Shown: positions 32,675 through 40,728 of the stretch, in pieces
How the letters are laid out: each line of letters starts with the position of its first letter
How positions within the stretch are numbered: position 1 is the first letter of the stretch
DNA from: Coprothermobacteraceae bacterium
GTDB taxonomy: Bacteria > Coprothermobacterota > Coprothermobacteria > Coprothermobacterales > Coprothermobacteraceae
Direction: 5' to 3'
Length of the DNA: 64,000 nucleotides
Assembly: GCA_013178255.1 (NCBI GenBank)
Contig: JABLWY010000002.1
Span: forward strand, 62,001 to 126,000
Notes under the pieces: generated by a model
Told to the model about the DNA's origin: nothing
Database searches by the model: none
Seen by the model: the letters and a program-made list of their open reading frames with translations, nothing else
Made by a program: the position numbers and the translations under genes

Positions 32675-34591
32675 ATGGCCTTTCTCGACGAAAACGGCGT
32701 GGAATTGCTCTTGGGTAACGAAGCGATCGCCCGCGGAGCTTTCGAAGCTGATGTGGCATGCGTGAGTGCATATCCAGGCACGCCATCTAGCGAAATCCCT
32801 GAGGTGGCAGCCAAGTATGCTAAGAACACTGGAGTATACGTGGAATACTCGACCAACGAGAAGGTTGCTATGGAGGTAGCCATTGCCTACTCTTGGTCAG
32901 GCCTAAGGGCTATGGTTACTATGAAGCACGTCGGTCTCAACGTAGCAGCGGATACGTTCATGTCTGTGGCTTATCAAGGGGCCGTTGGCGGAATGTTGGT
33001 CGTCAGTGCAGATGATCCCGGCATGTGGAGTTCGCAGAATGAGCAGGATAACCGCTTGTTTGGAAGGTTTGCGGGCGTCCCAGTACTGGTTCCAGGAACG
33101 CCTCAAGAAGCCAAAGATTTCACAAAGTTGGGTTTTGAGCTGAGCGAAGCGACAGGTTCATTGGTTCTCCTGCGAACTACGACGAGAGTGAGCCATACAC
33201 GGGCGCCTGTAAAGTTAGAAGCTCTCGGCGAAGGCGTGAGAAAGGGCGAAACAAAGAGTGGCAAGTTTCAGAGTAACCCTACGAAGTTCATTAGCCTTCC
33301 TGCCAATGCCCGGCGTAATCACCCCGAAGTGTTGAGGCGGCTGAATGATGCTTTGGAGTTCGCCAGGTCAAGAGGTCTCAACAGAGTAATTGGAGAAGGT
33401 GACTTTGGAATCATAACTGAGGGAGTCGAGTACTTGTACGTCAAAGAGGCCCTAAGGGATTTAGGCGTTTCGGCAAAAATCTTAAAACTGGACATGGTTT
33501 ATCCGCTTGATGAGGAGCTTGTTGCCGAGTTTTGTAGCACATGCACATCAGTCTTGGTGGTGGAGGAACTGGAGCCCTTTATTGAAGACATGGTAAAGTC
33601 CATCCTCTTTGATAGGGGATTGAATGTGACGGTGCACGGGAAGGACATCCTACCTAGGGTGGATGAATTGGGATATTGGAAAGTCCGTAACGCTATAGAG
33701 CATGCCCTAGGACTTTCTTTGACGAAGCCAGAGGTGTCACAAGTTCCGCAGTTGCCTCCTAGACCTCCAGTTTTATGTCCAGGCTGTGCTCATCGAAACG
33801 TCTTCTACGCCGTGAAGAAGGTTGATCGGTCAGCAGTGAAGCCTTCTGACATAGGATGCTACACACTGGGTGCTATGGAGCCCCTCAAGGCTATAGATAC
33901 ATGTATAGCGATGGGTGCTTCAGTTGGTTTGTCGAGTGGTTTGGCTAAGGCTCAAGGTAACAGGGTCGTGGCTACCATTGGTGACAGCACTTTCTTCCAC
34001 ACAGGTTTACCTGCCTTGGTGAATGCTGTTTACAATAAGGCGAGACTTACCCTTGTAGTGTTGGATAACCGCATAACGGCTATGACGGGTCATCAACCTA
34101 ACCCTTCCACTGGTTTCACGGCAACAGGTGAGGTTTCTCCAAATCTTGATATAGCCGAAATAGCAAGAGCTTTGGGCGCCGATTACGTGAGTTCGGTGGA
34201 CCCCTATGACCTATCTGAACTAGAGCGGGCGTTAAGGGAAGCAGCAGAGCACGTGGTTTCAGTAGTAGTTGCAAAGCAGCCGTGCGCACTTCTCAGGGCT
34301 AGCTTGCTGAGACAGAAGAAGGAAAGAATTCCCACCTATCAGGTTGATGCAGCGAAATGCACGGGGTGCCGGGTTTGTGTGAACCTGCTAGGCTGTCCGG
34401 CCTTGGTGTTCGACCGAGAAGCCAAGAAGGTCTCCATAAACGAGGATCTGTGCACAGGTTGTTCAGCATGCGCGCAAGTGTGTCCGTACAACGCTATCTA
34501 CGAAGTGCTTCCAGACGGGAGTAAGAAGTTTGACGTGTTAACTGATGAAGTCAAAGAGAGGTGGCAGAGATGGTATTCAACATTGTTCTAA
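32675..34591 (+). CDS. iorA: Indolepyruvate:ferredoxin oxidoreductase, alpha subunit
   Basis: 638 residues from ATG 32675 after CGGAGGTG. The N-terminal transketolase-like domain has SAYPGTPSSEIP, the middle has the TPP domain (CPGCAHRNVF, ATIGDSTFFHTG, LDNRITAMTGHQ), and the C-terminus has two [4Fe-4S] motifs (CTGCRVCVNLLGCP and CTGCSACAQVCP). It oxidises aryl pyruvates from aromatic amino-acid transamination to acyl-CoAs with ferredoxin as acceptor. It overlaps iorB by 22 bases. Confidence 0.95.
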   Translation: MAFLDENGVELLLGNEAIARGAFEADVACVSAYPGTPSSEIPEVAAKYAKNTGVYVEYSTNEKVAMEVAIAYSWSGLRAMVTMKHVGLNVAADTFMSVAYQGAVGGMLVVSADDPGMWSSQNEQDNRLFGRFAGVPVLVPGTPQEAKDFTKLGFELSEATGSLVLLRTTTRVSHTRAPVKLEALGEGVRKGETKSGKFQSNPTKFISLPANARRNHPEVLRRLNDALEFARSRGLNRVIGEGDFGIITEGVEYLYVKEALRDLGVSAKILKLDMVYPLDEELVAEFCSTCTSVLVVEELEPFIEDMVKSILFDRGLNVTVHGKDILPRVDELGYWKVRNAIEHALGLSLTKPEVSQVPQLPPRPPVLCPGCAHRNVFYAVKKVDRSAVKPSDIGCYTLGAMEPLKAIDTCIAMGASVGLSSGLAKAQGNRVVATIGDSTFFHTGLPALVNAVYNKARLTLVVLDNRITAMTGHQPNPSTGFTATGEVSPNLDIAEIARALGADYVSSVDPYDLSELERALREAAEHVVSVVVAKQPCALLRASLLRQKKERIPTYQVDAAKCTGCRVCVNLLGCPALVFDREAKKVSINEDLCTGCSACAQVCPYNAIYEVLPDGSKKFDVLTDEVKERWQRWYSTLF

Positions 34592-35145
34592 GCGGCGTGG
34601 GTGGTCAGGGCATTCTAACTGCGGCAAAGATTATAGGCCGAGCTGCCGTTCACGAAGGGCATTATGCAGCTGTGGGCGAAATACACGGTCTAGCACAACG
34701 GGGAGGCTCTGTCATCGGGTTCGTTAGGATATCTGACGAAGAAGTCTCATCTACAGTGCCAGAAGCGTCCGCAGACTTACTGGTCGCTTTTGAACCACTG
34801 GAGGCCATAAGGTACGTGAACTACGCAAAGAAAGGAACAAAGTTTGTCATTAACACATCCCCAATAGTGCCAGTTTCTGCCAACCTCGGTAATGTAGTGT
34901 ACCCTTCCGTTGAAGGTATACGGGAACAACTACAGAGTTTCGGTCCCGTGTCCGCCTTCGACGCTTTAGAGATAGCCAAGGAAATCGGCAACCCCATATA
35001 CGTCAATACCATAATGCTAGGCAAGGCCTCCCAACTCTTGAGCGAATTGGTGAGCAGGGATTCCGTAGAGAGAGCAATCAGAGAAAGCATTTCGCGAGAC
35101 CTAGAGAACAACATGGCGGCCTTTGACCGGGGGTACAGCTTATAG
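34570..35145 (+). CDS. iorB: Indolepyruvate:ferredoxin oxidoreductase, beta subunit
   Basis: 191 residues. The gamma-like signature SGVGGQGILTAAKIIG is at the N-terminus, and GEIHGLAQRGGSV is typical of IorB. ATG 34570 has GAGG nine bases upstream, inside the end of iorA. It completes the alpha2beta2 enzyme. The G/C dyad at 35184-35210 downstream may end this transcript. Confidence 0.92.
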   Translation: MVFNIVLSGVGGQGILTAAKIIGRAAVHEGHYAAVGEIHGLAQRGGSVIGFVRISDEEVSSTVPEASADLLVAFEPLEAIRYVNYAKKGTKFVINTSPIVPVSANLGNVVYPSVEGIREQLQSFGPVSAFDALEIAKEIGNPIYVNTIMLGKASQLLSELVSRDSVERAIRESISRDLENNMAAFDRGYSL

Positions 35146-35183
35146 ATCAGCGACGTTAAGTTCCCATAACAGATTTCTGTGGT

Positions 35184-35210
35184 TTATACCCCCCTCCCTG
35201 GGGGGTATAA
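35184..35210. promoter_or_regulatory. Inverted-repeat operator 1 (CsoR/CstR-type)
   Basis: A perfect 11-bp inverted repeat, TTATACCCCCC and GGGGGGTATAA, with a TCCCT spacer. Known CsoR-family operators have this ATACCCC...GGGGTAT form. Its right arm overlaps the -10 of the downstream regulator gene, as expected for autorepression. As RNA it would be a hairpin followed by TGTTTTT, so it may also end the iorAB transcript. Confidence 0.75.
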
Positions 35211-35211
35211 T
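35206..35211 (+). promoter_or_regulatory. -10 box of the CsoR-family operon
   Basis: Perfect TATAAT overlapping the operator. A weak -35 (TTTATA, 35183-35188) sits 17 bases upstream. The predicted leader is about 9 bases. Confidence 0.6.
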
Positions 35212-35226
35212 GTTTTTGGTGATGAT

Positions 35227-35490
35227 ATGGAAAAGAGAGATAGGCCGTATGATCCGGCAATAAGCCAAATGCTTAAGACTGCTATTGGGCAGCTTGAAGC
35301 TGTTGAACGGATGCTAGAAGATGGTGCTTGCTGTGTTGACGTTGCGACCCAAATAGCAGCAGCGCAAGGATTGATGAAGAAAGTCGTTTCGCTTATGGTT
35401 AAAGACAGCATGGAGAAGTGCATGCAAGACAAAGGTGAGGCCGAGGTGGCTTCGGCCATACGGCAGATAGTAGAGCAAACGAACCGATAG
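35227..35490 (+). CDS. CsoR/FrmR-family transcriptional repressor, CstR-like
   Basis: 87 residues from ATG 35227 (GGTGAT upstream), the usual length for this all-helical DUF156 family. The pattern GQLEAVERMLEDGACC, QIAAAQGLMKKVV and EKCMQ fits. Cys36 and Cys65 align with the Cu(I) ligands Cys36 and Cys65 of CsoR, but the third ligand, His61, is Ser61. Loss of that His with two retained cysteines is the hallmark of persulfide-sensing CstR. An adjacent Cys35 is extra. It should repress its own operon (NifS-like, IscU-like, flavodoxin-like) through operator 1, and probably the disulfide oxidoreductase gene through operator 2. Confidence 0.85.
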   Translation: MEKRDRPYDPAISQMLKTAIGQLEAVERMLEDGACCVDVATQIAAAQGLMKKVVSLMVKDSMEKCMQDKGEAEVASAIRQIVEQTNR

Positions 35491-35502
35491 GGAGTGATAG
35501 AA

Positions 35503-36687
35503 TTGCGAGCATATTTCGACCATTGCAGATCCACTTTCGTGGATCCGAGGGTCTTGGAGGAAATGAGACCTTGGTGGACTGAGAAGTACTGGTCACCAGC
35601 CCCCTTTACCTACACGGGCACTACGGTGGCTGAAGCAGTCGAAGAATCTCAGATGGCGTTCGCCAAGTTGATCAAGGGCAAACCTGAAGAGGTGCACTTT
35701 GCTCCTAGTCACACTGTGGCAAACAACATAGCAATACAAGGTCCTCTAAGTACAGGGACGGACGAGTTGCCGCATGTGGTGACCACTGCTGTAGAACACG
35801 GCACTATCATGGACACCGTTCGCCACATGGAGAAACTGGGCCTTATGAGAGTGACTTACGTGCCTGTGGACAAAAACGGCGTGGTGGACCTAGACGCTCT
35901 GCGGGAAGCTATAACACCCCAGACTAGTTTAGTTAGCTTAGCTACGGTGAACTACATGGTTGGTGCCATTCAGCCAGTGGATCAGATATCGAGTATAGTG
36001 AGAGAGCGTAACCCAAGAGCAGTTTTGCACTTTGACATCACCTGGAGTCTTGGTCGTACGCTAGACCATTCTTTTGCGCCCCTGGCAGATATTGTGACTG
36101 CAAGCGTTGAACGCATTCATGGGCCAAAGGGACTAACCATGTTGTGGGTAAGAAAAGGTGTTAATGTAAAAGGTCCCATATATGGCAGTCAAGCTTACTC
36201 TCGTGTAGTGCCAGGTGCTCTAGATGTGCCTGCGATAGTTGGAGCCCGAAAAGCGTTGGAACTCATGCTGGACGATCTGCCAGGTAAGATACAGCACATG
36301 AAGCGGTTAAGGGACAGGTTGATCAAAGAAACCATGGATGCGGTACCTGAGACATTGCTTAACGGCCCAGAAGGGGACTTACGCTCACCAAGCAATGTGT
36401 GCCTTACGTTTAGATACATCGAAGGGGAGTCTGTTCAGATGTATCTAGACATGGAAGACATCACTGTGGACACAGGTTCGGCATGCGCGAACCCATTCTT
36501 GGAGGCTAATCACACGTTGTTGGCCATGTACGGTGACTATGAAAGGGCTCACGGTGCCATTCGCCTGAGCCTGAGTTGGGCGTCCACTGATGAGGAAGTG
36601 TCAAAATTTGTGGAGGTAATACCTGACATTGTGGCTAAGCTTAGAAAAATAAGTCCGTTGGCCCCTAAAGAATACAAGGAGCGGTGA
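35503..36687 (+). CDS. NifS/IscS-like class V aminotransferase homologue lacking the PLP lysine
   Basis: 394 residues from TTG 35503 (GGAGTGA upstream), giving the family N-terminus AYFDHCRSTFVDPRV. Persulfide cysteine Cys328 is in GSACANPF, and His99 (VEHGT) and Asp178 (HFD) align with IscS His104 and Asp180. The PLP-binding lysine of IscS (Lys206 in SGHKIYGPKG) is Arg204 here: the segment reads SVERIHGPKG, codon CGC at 36112-36114. The neighbouring PLP-contact Gln is Trp181. A standard cysteine desulfurase reaction therefore seems unlikely. It could be a persulfide carrier or a protein with altered cofactor use. It lies between the CsoR-family gene and the IscU fusion. Confidence 0.85.
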   Translation: MRAYFDHCRSTFVDPRVLEEMRPWWTEKYWSPAPFTYTGTTVAEAVEESQMAFAKLIKGKPEEVHFAPSHTVANNIAIQGPLSTGTDELPHVVTTAVEHGTIMDTVRHMEKLGLMRVTYVPVDKNGVVDLDALREAITPQTSLVSLATVNYMVGAIQPVDQISSIVRERNPRAVLHFDITWSLGRTLDHSFAPLADIVTASVERIHGPKGLTMLWVRKGVNVKGPIYGSQAYSRVVPGALDVPAIVGARKALELMLDDLPGKIQHMKRLRDRLIKETMDAVPETLLNGPEGDLRSPSNVCLTFRYIEGESVQMYLDMEDITVDTGSACANPFLEANHTLLAMYGDYERAHGAIRLSLSWASTDEEVSKFVEVIPDIVAKLRKISPLAPKEYKER

Positions 36688-36690
36688 CAT

Positions 36691-37332
36691 ATGGCTATAA
36701 AGTACAATCCAAAAGTAATAGAGCATTTCAAGAATCCACATAATCAGGGGGTCATAGAAAACCCTGATGCAGAAGCCTTGGTAGGAAGCCCGGCCTGCGG
36801 CGACCAAATAGCTATATACCTCAAGATTGGACCTGGCGACGTGATCGAAGACATAAAGTTTGAGTCGTTTGGTTGCGCGAGCAATATTGCCACGGCGTCC
36901 ATTGTTACGGACCTGGCCAAGGGCAAGTCTATAGAGGAAGCGATGGAAATCAAGTGGACCAAAGCAGTAGAGGAGCTAGGCGGTCTTCCTCCCGTCAAAT
37001 ACCATTGCTCTGTACTTGCAATAGACGGTCTCAGGGCTGCCATTCGTGATTATCTTAGAAAGACAGGCAGGCTCAAAGAAGAAGAACTTAGCCCTGACTT
37101 GGTGCGTGAAGAGCTATACCACGTGATCTACCCTCCTAGGGGCGTTGATATCGTCTCCTTGAAAAGGGTCAAGTACATTGGGGTAGAGGAGGGAAAGGTT
37201 CGCATAGAACTTTCCTTCGAGGAGGACGATCCTTACCTTAATGAGGTGGTACAAGAAATCCGCGAGAAGATTTCAGAACTGCCTGGTGTCCATGACATTG
37301 AAATAGTAAACCAAGGGGTAGGTGAGCATTGA
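36691..37332 (+). CDS. IscU-type Fe-S scaffold fused to a MIP18/DUF59 domain
   Basis: 213 residues. The N-terminal 120 or so are an IscU/NifU-N scaffold with all ligands: Cys36 (PACGD, with Asp38), Cys62 (FGCAS), His105 and Cys106 (YHCS). From about residue 130 a second domain resembles MIP18/DUF59 (SufT/PaaD-like): REELYHVIYPPRGVDIVSL near its start and ISELPGVHDIEI near its end. Such domains act in late Fe-S cluster delivery. The fusion puts cluster building and delivery in one chain. It starts three bases after the NifS-like gene and ends in TGATG shared with the next gene. Confidence 0.85.
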   Translation: MAIKYNPKVIEHFKNPHNQGVIENPDAEALVGSPACGDQIAIYLKIGPGDVIEDIKFESFGCASNIATASIVTDLAKGKSIEEAMEIKWTKAVEELGGLPPVKYHCSVLAIDGLRAAIRDYLRKTGRLKEEELSPDLVREELYHVIYPPRGVDIVSLKRVKYIGVEEGKVRIELSFEEDDPYLNEVVQEIREKISELPGVHDIEIVNQGVGEH

Positions 37333-37841
37333 TGCAGGTTCAAGTGGTTTACGCTAGCAGGCACGGTGCATCTAGGAGGTACGCTGAGGCCATTGCCGAG
37401 GTTTTGGAAGGCGAAGCGCAGAGCATCGACGCAGTTAAGTCCTTTTGGGGCGACGCCATTGTTTTCGTGACAGGCGTATATGGGCACTCGCTAAACAAGG
37501 ACATGATTCAATTTCTTGCTGAACACCGCAGCGAGTTGTACGGGCGCATGTGGGCTGGTGTGGCAGTCTCGCTGATCCCAGGCGAGGTGGAATGGCACGG
37601 CAGCAAGATTGGTGGTCCCATCTACGTCAGGCAATACCTGCAGCTACTAGAAAGGCCGCCGCTGGCTTTGGCAGACTTGCCTGGTGCAGTGTCTATGAAC
37701 ACTTTGAACGATGAAGAAAGGGAACAGGTTAATGAAGTCTTTGAGATCCTTGGAATGACACCAGCGGACTTAGACAAAGTAGACCCTACGTTGGTATGGA
37801 AGGTCGCCAATCGCATCAAAGAGATAGCCAGACAATGCTGA
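37332..37841 (+). CDS. Flavodoxin-like protein
   Basis: 169 residues. The N-terminus QVVYASRHGASRRYAEAIAEVL has the flavodoxin phosphate-loop pattern, as in HemG-type protoporphyrinogen oxidases, and TGVYGHSLNKDM is the second flavin loop. FMN binding is probable. As the last gene of the regulated operon it could supply electrons for sulfur reduction or cluster assembly (inference). ATG 37332 overlaps the previous stop by one base. Confidence 0.75.
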   Translation: MQVQVVYASRHGASRRYAEAIAEVLEGEAQSIDAVKSFWGDAIVFVTGVYGHSLNKDMIQFLAEHRSELYGRMWAGVAVSLIPGEVEWHGSKIGGPIYVRQYLQLLERPPLALADLPGAVSMNTLNDEEREQVNEVFEILGMTPADLDKVDPTLVWKVANRIKEIARQC

Positions 37842-37864
37842 TCTTATAGTGCCTTTACTAGAAG

Positions 37865-37897
37865 AATAGGGCTCCATACTGGAGCCCTATTTGCTTC
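37865..37897. terminator. Bidirectional terminator
   Basis: A perfect 12-bp stem AATAGGGCTCCA / TGGAGCCCTATT with a TAC loop, between convergent genes. T-rich flanks exist on both sides. Confidence 0.7.
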
Positions 37898-37913
37898 AAA
37901 ACAGGGAGTAGAC

Positions 37914-38612
37914 TTACAATAGAGCGTTTTTCACGTAATCCAACACCATGTGCTCAGGTGCTGCACCTTCTAGTTCTACCTTCTCATTTATGACGGTCTT
38001 TGGAACACCGTACACGTTCCACTTGCTAGCAAGCTGATCAAATTCAGTGGCCTCTATCATGTTGCCTACGAAGTTGCTGTTTACGTAGGCAAACTGGTGA
38101 GCAGCGAAGACTGCTTTGGGGCAGTACGGGCAAGTGGGCGTTACGAAAACGTCCATGGTCACTCTTGCACTGATGTTTGCCAGTTGTTCTACCACTTGGG
38201 CTGATAAGCGGTGTCTACCCGTGGAGAGCATGACTAGGTCGTCGAGCAACGTGGCGAATTCGTAGCCCGCTGGGATTCCGTAAAACCAAATAGAGTAATG
38301 CTTCCACTGCCCGCCCTCATCTACCTCAAAAGTCAAAGCAGGGTGCAAGTAGCCAGCTGAGTCTTTCTTTAGTCCGTACTTCTCTGCTTCTGCGAATGAC
38401 TTCTGAGGATCAAGAACTTCCAACGACAGTAAGCTAGAAAGTTCAGCTACCTCAGAAAGAAGTTCCTTTGTTTCTTTGCAGTACATGCACTCTCTTTGAC
38501 CTGGCACGACTATGTCGCTAGCTGGAGCGAACAATACCATCTTAACGGGCTTCTCCATAGAAGCCAGCCGCTTCTGTATCTCCTTCTTATCGGAGTCTTT
38601 CAAGATTGCCAT
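37914..38612 (-). CDS. Protein disulfide oxidoreductase with two thioredoxin folds
   Basis: 232 residues from ATG 38612 after AGGAGGTG. Two CXXC sites, C42-M-Y-C45 and C161-P-Y-C164, each in a thioredoxin-like unit with cis-proline loops (YGVPKTVI in the second), match the PDO family of thermophiles. PDO forms, breaks and shuffles disulfides in the cytosol and can accept electrons from thioredoxin reductase. Its promoter is overlapped by operator 2, so it probably belongs to the same regulon as the operon at 35.2-37.8 kb. Confidence 0.88.
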   Translation of the reverse strand: MAILKDSDKKEIQKRLASMEKPVKMVLFAPASDIVVPGQRECMYCKETKELLSEVAELSSLLSLEVLDPQKSFAEAEKYGLKKDSAGYLHPALTFEVDEGGQWKHYSIWFYGIPAGYEFATLLDDLVMLSTGRHRLSAQVVEQLANISARVTMDVFVTPTCPYCPKAVFAAHQFAYVNSNFVGNMIEATEFDQLASKWNVYGVPKTVINEKVELEGAAPEHMVLDYVKNALL

Positions 38613-38646
38613 GAATACACCTCCTAAAAGTGATGACAATAAAATT

Positions 38647-38678
38647 ATACCCGTATACCCCCAGGGGTATACGGGTAT
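38647..38678. promoter_or_regulatory. Inverted-repeat operator 2 (CsoR/CstR-type)
   Basis: A perfect 15-bp inverted repeat, ATACCCGTATACCCC and its complement GGGGTATACGGGTAT, with a two-base spacer. It contains two nested copies of the ATACCC...GGGTAT motif. The -10 (TATAAT, minus strand, 38649-38644) of the disulfide oxidoreductase gene overlaps its edge. As RNA it would be a strong hairpin followed by AATTTTATT, so it may also end the upstream FusA2-like transcript. Confidence 0.75.
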
Positions 38679-38704
38679 GCAGCTTCTCTTGGGAGTATGG
38701 TTTC

Positions 38705-40690
38705 TTACTCTTCCTTCTCTTTATCCACAAGGGCTTTCCTCGCTTGGATTATCTGTTCTGCGATGTTTGGTGGAACTTCTTCGTATCTAACGAACTCCAT
38801 CGTGTAGTTGCCGCGCCCACCAGTCATGCTCATGAAGTCCTTGGCGTATTCGATGATCTCAGCATAGGGGACCTCGGCTGTAATAACTTGCCACTTACCT
38901 TCAGTGTCAATGCCCATTACCCTGCCACGCCTCGAGTTTATGTCGCCCATTATATCGCCTACTAGGTTTTGAGGTACCTTGATAACGAGGCGGTATATGG
39001 GTTCTAGTAGCACAGGTTTAGCGTTCATAAAAGCGTCTTGGAAAGCCAGCGATCCTGCTATTTGGAATGCCAAGTCAGAAGAGTCGACCGGGTGGTACTT
39101 ACCGTCGAAGAGCTTCACGTGGACGTCGACGACCGGATAACCGGCTATCACGCCTTTGCTCATACGTTCGCGGATGCCTTTGTCCACTGACGGTATGTAG
39201 TTGTTGGGTATAGCACCTCCGAAAATGGCGTCCTCGAATTCATAGCCTTGACCCCTGTCAGTGGGCCAAATCTCGATGAATACGACGCCGTATTGACCGT
39301 GACCGCCCGTCTGTTTAACGTATCTACCTTGAGCTTGTGCCTTGCCCTTGATGGTTTCCCTGTAGGGTACTTCACGGGGTTTGAGAGTTACCTCGACGTG
39401 GTATCTGTTGTGAAGCTTGTGCAATATAGCGTTTAGCTGCATTTCGCCTTGCACTTCGATGACGGTTTGCTTCATCTCGCGATCATAGAACACAATGAAA
39501 GACGGATCTTCAGCTTGTATCTTGTGAAGGCTACTTAGAAGCTTCTCTTGGTCTGATTTCGTCTTGGGCTCTATGGCTTTTGGCAGTAGTGGTTGAGGTA
39601 TGTCGATTCTCTCTATAGCTGGTTTCACTCCAGGGGTACACAGAACCATGTTGGTACTTAGCTCTTCGAGCTTTGCTATGGCGCCAATGTCCGTAGCTTC
39701 AACCGTTTCGGTGTCAAGGAGCTTCTTTCCGAGCAAGTAGTTGACCTTTGGTAGGGTAATTACTTGTTCCGTTTCGGGATTCCAGAGCTGCATACCAGCG
39801 CGGAGAGACCCGCTAAGTACCTTCACTACGCTTATACGACCCACGTATGGGTCCATGTATGTTTTCAAGACTATGGCTGATGTCTCAGCCTCGGTACTCA
39901 GTGGTGGGATAGGTTCTAGTTCTTTGGAGGCGAAATCAAGGAGCTCAGCTAATCCTTTTTGTTTGACGGCTGAACCTGCTAGAATGGGGAAGAACTGCCC
40001 GTTGGTCAACGCAATCTTGTAGCATTTCTCTAGTTCGTCCTCCGTTATGTCCTCACCGTTCAAGTACTTCTCCAAGACACTGTCGTCTGCCTCTGCTACA
40101 GCGTCTAGCACTTCTTCTTTGAACTTGTCACATTCAGCTCTGATCTCGGGAGGGAGGCCTTCGTTCTTGTCGAACACCGAAGTATATATGTCACCCTTCT
40201 CTACATACAGGGGGGCAGCGCGGTTTGAAAGCAGTGTGCGTATCTGCTCAACAATTCTTTCTTCATCAGCTTCTGCTTTGTCTAGCTTGTTTATGAAGAA
40301 CAAGGCCGGCTTGCGACGGGGCAGGGAAGTGTAGTAGTCCCACATCATTTCTGTGGTTACTCCCACATCAGCTGTTCCGTCAATGACAAAAACTACAGCA
40401 TCAGCGAATTTAATAGCTGTCATTGCATCACTTCTGAAATCCAAGAAACCAGGTGTGTCCAGTAGGTTAATCTTTACGTCCTTCCAAACTAAAGGCTCAA
40501 CGGTCAAGTTAATTGAGATCTGTTTCTCCTGTTCGAAGGGATCAAAATCGCTGACTGTGTTTCCGGATTCGACTTTTCCTGGCTTGTCAATGACGCCAGC
40601 CAGAGCCAACAGATTCTCTACAAGGGTAGTTTTGCCGCTCTTCACAGACCCCACTACAGCAACCGAGAGTGTTTTTTTGCTTGACCCCAT
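38705..40690 (-). CDS. Elongation factor G-like GTPase (FusA2/TetM-like)
   Basis: 661 residues with all EF-G domains. The G1 loop is GSVKSGKTT in place of GHVDHGKTT, G3 is DTPGFLDF and G4 is NKLD. The altered G1 and the QISINLT switch region place it among EF-G-like paralogues rather than the main EF-G. Their role is translational but unsettled. The start follows GGAGG. It lies 38 bases downstream of argR on the same strand, so the two may be cotranscribed. Confidence 0.88.
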   Translation of the reverse strand: MGSSKKTLSVAVVGSVKSGKTTLVENLLALAGVIDKPGKVESGNTVSDFDPFEQEKQISINLTVEPLVWKDVKINLLDTPGFLDFRSDAMTAIKFADAVVFVIDGTADVGVTTEMMWDYYTSLPRRKPALFFINKLDKAEADEERIVEQIRTLLSNRAAPLYVEKGDIYTSVFDKNEGLPPEIRAECDKFKEEVLDAVAEADDSVLEKYLNGEDITEDELEKCYKIALTNGQFFPILAGSAVKQKGLAELLDFASKELEPIPPLSTEAETSAIVLKTYMDPYVGRISVVKVLSGSLRAGMQLWNPETEQVITLPKVNYLLGKKLLDTETVEATDIGAIAKLEELSTNMVLCTPGVKPAIERIDIPQPLLPKAIEPKTKSDQEKLLSSLHKIQAEDPSFIVFYDREMKQTVIEVQGEMQLNAILHKLHNRYHVEVTLKPREVPYRETIKGKAQAQGRYVKQTGGHGQYGVVFIEIWPTDRGQGYEFEDAIFGGAIPNNYIPSVDKGIRERMSKGVIAGYPVVDVHVKLFDGKYHPVDSSDLAFQIAGSLAFQDAFMNAKPVLLEPIYRLVIKVPQNLVGDIMGDINSRRGRVMGIDTEGKWQVITAEVPYAEIIEYAKDFMSMTGGRGNYTMEFVRYEEVPPNIAEQIIQARKALVDKEKEE

Positions 40691-40728
40691 AATGGAAGAC
40701 CTCCATCTTTAAGAGTGTGTTAAACTCT

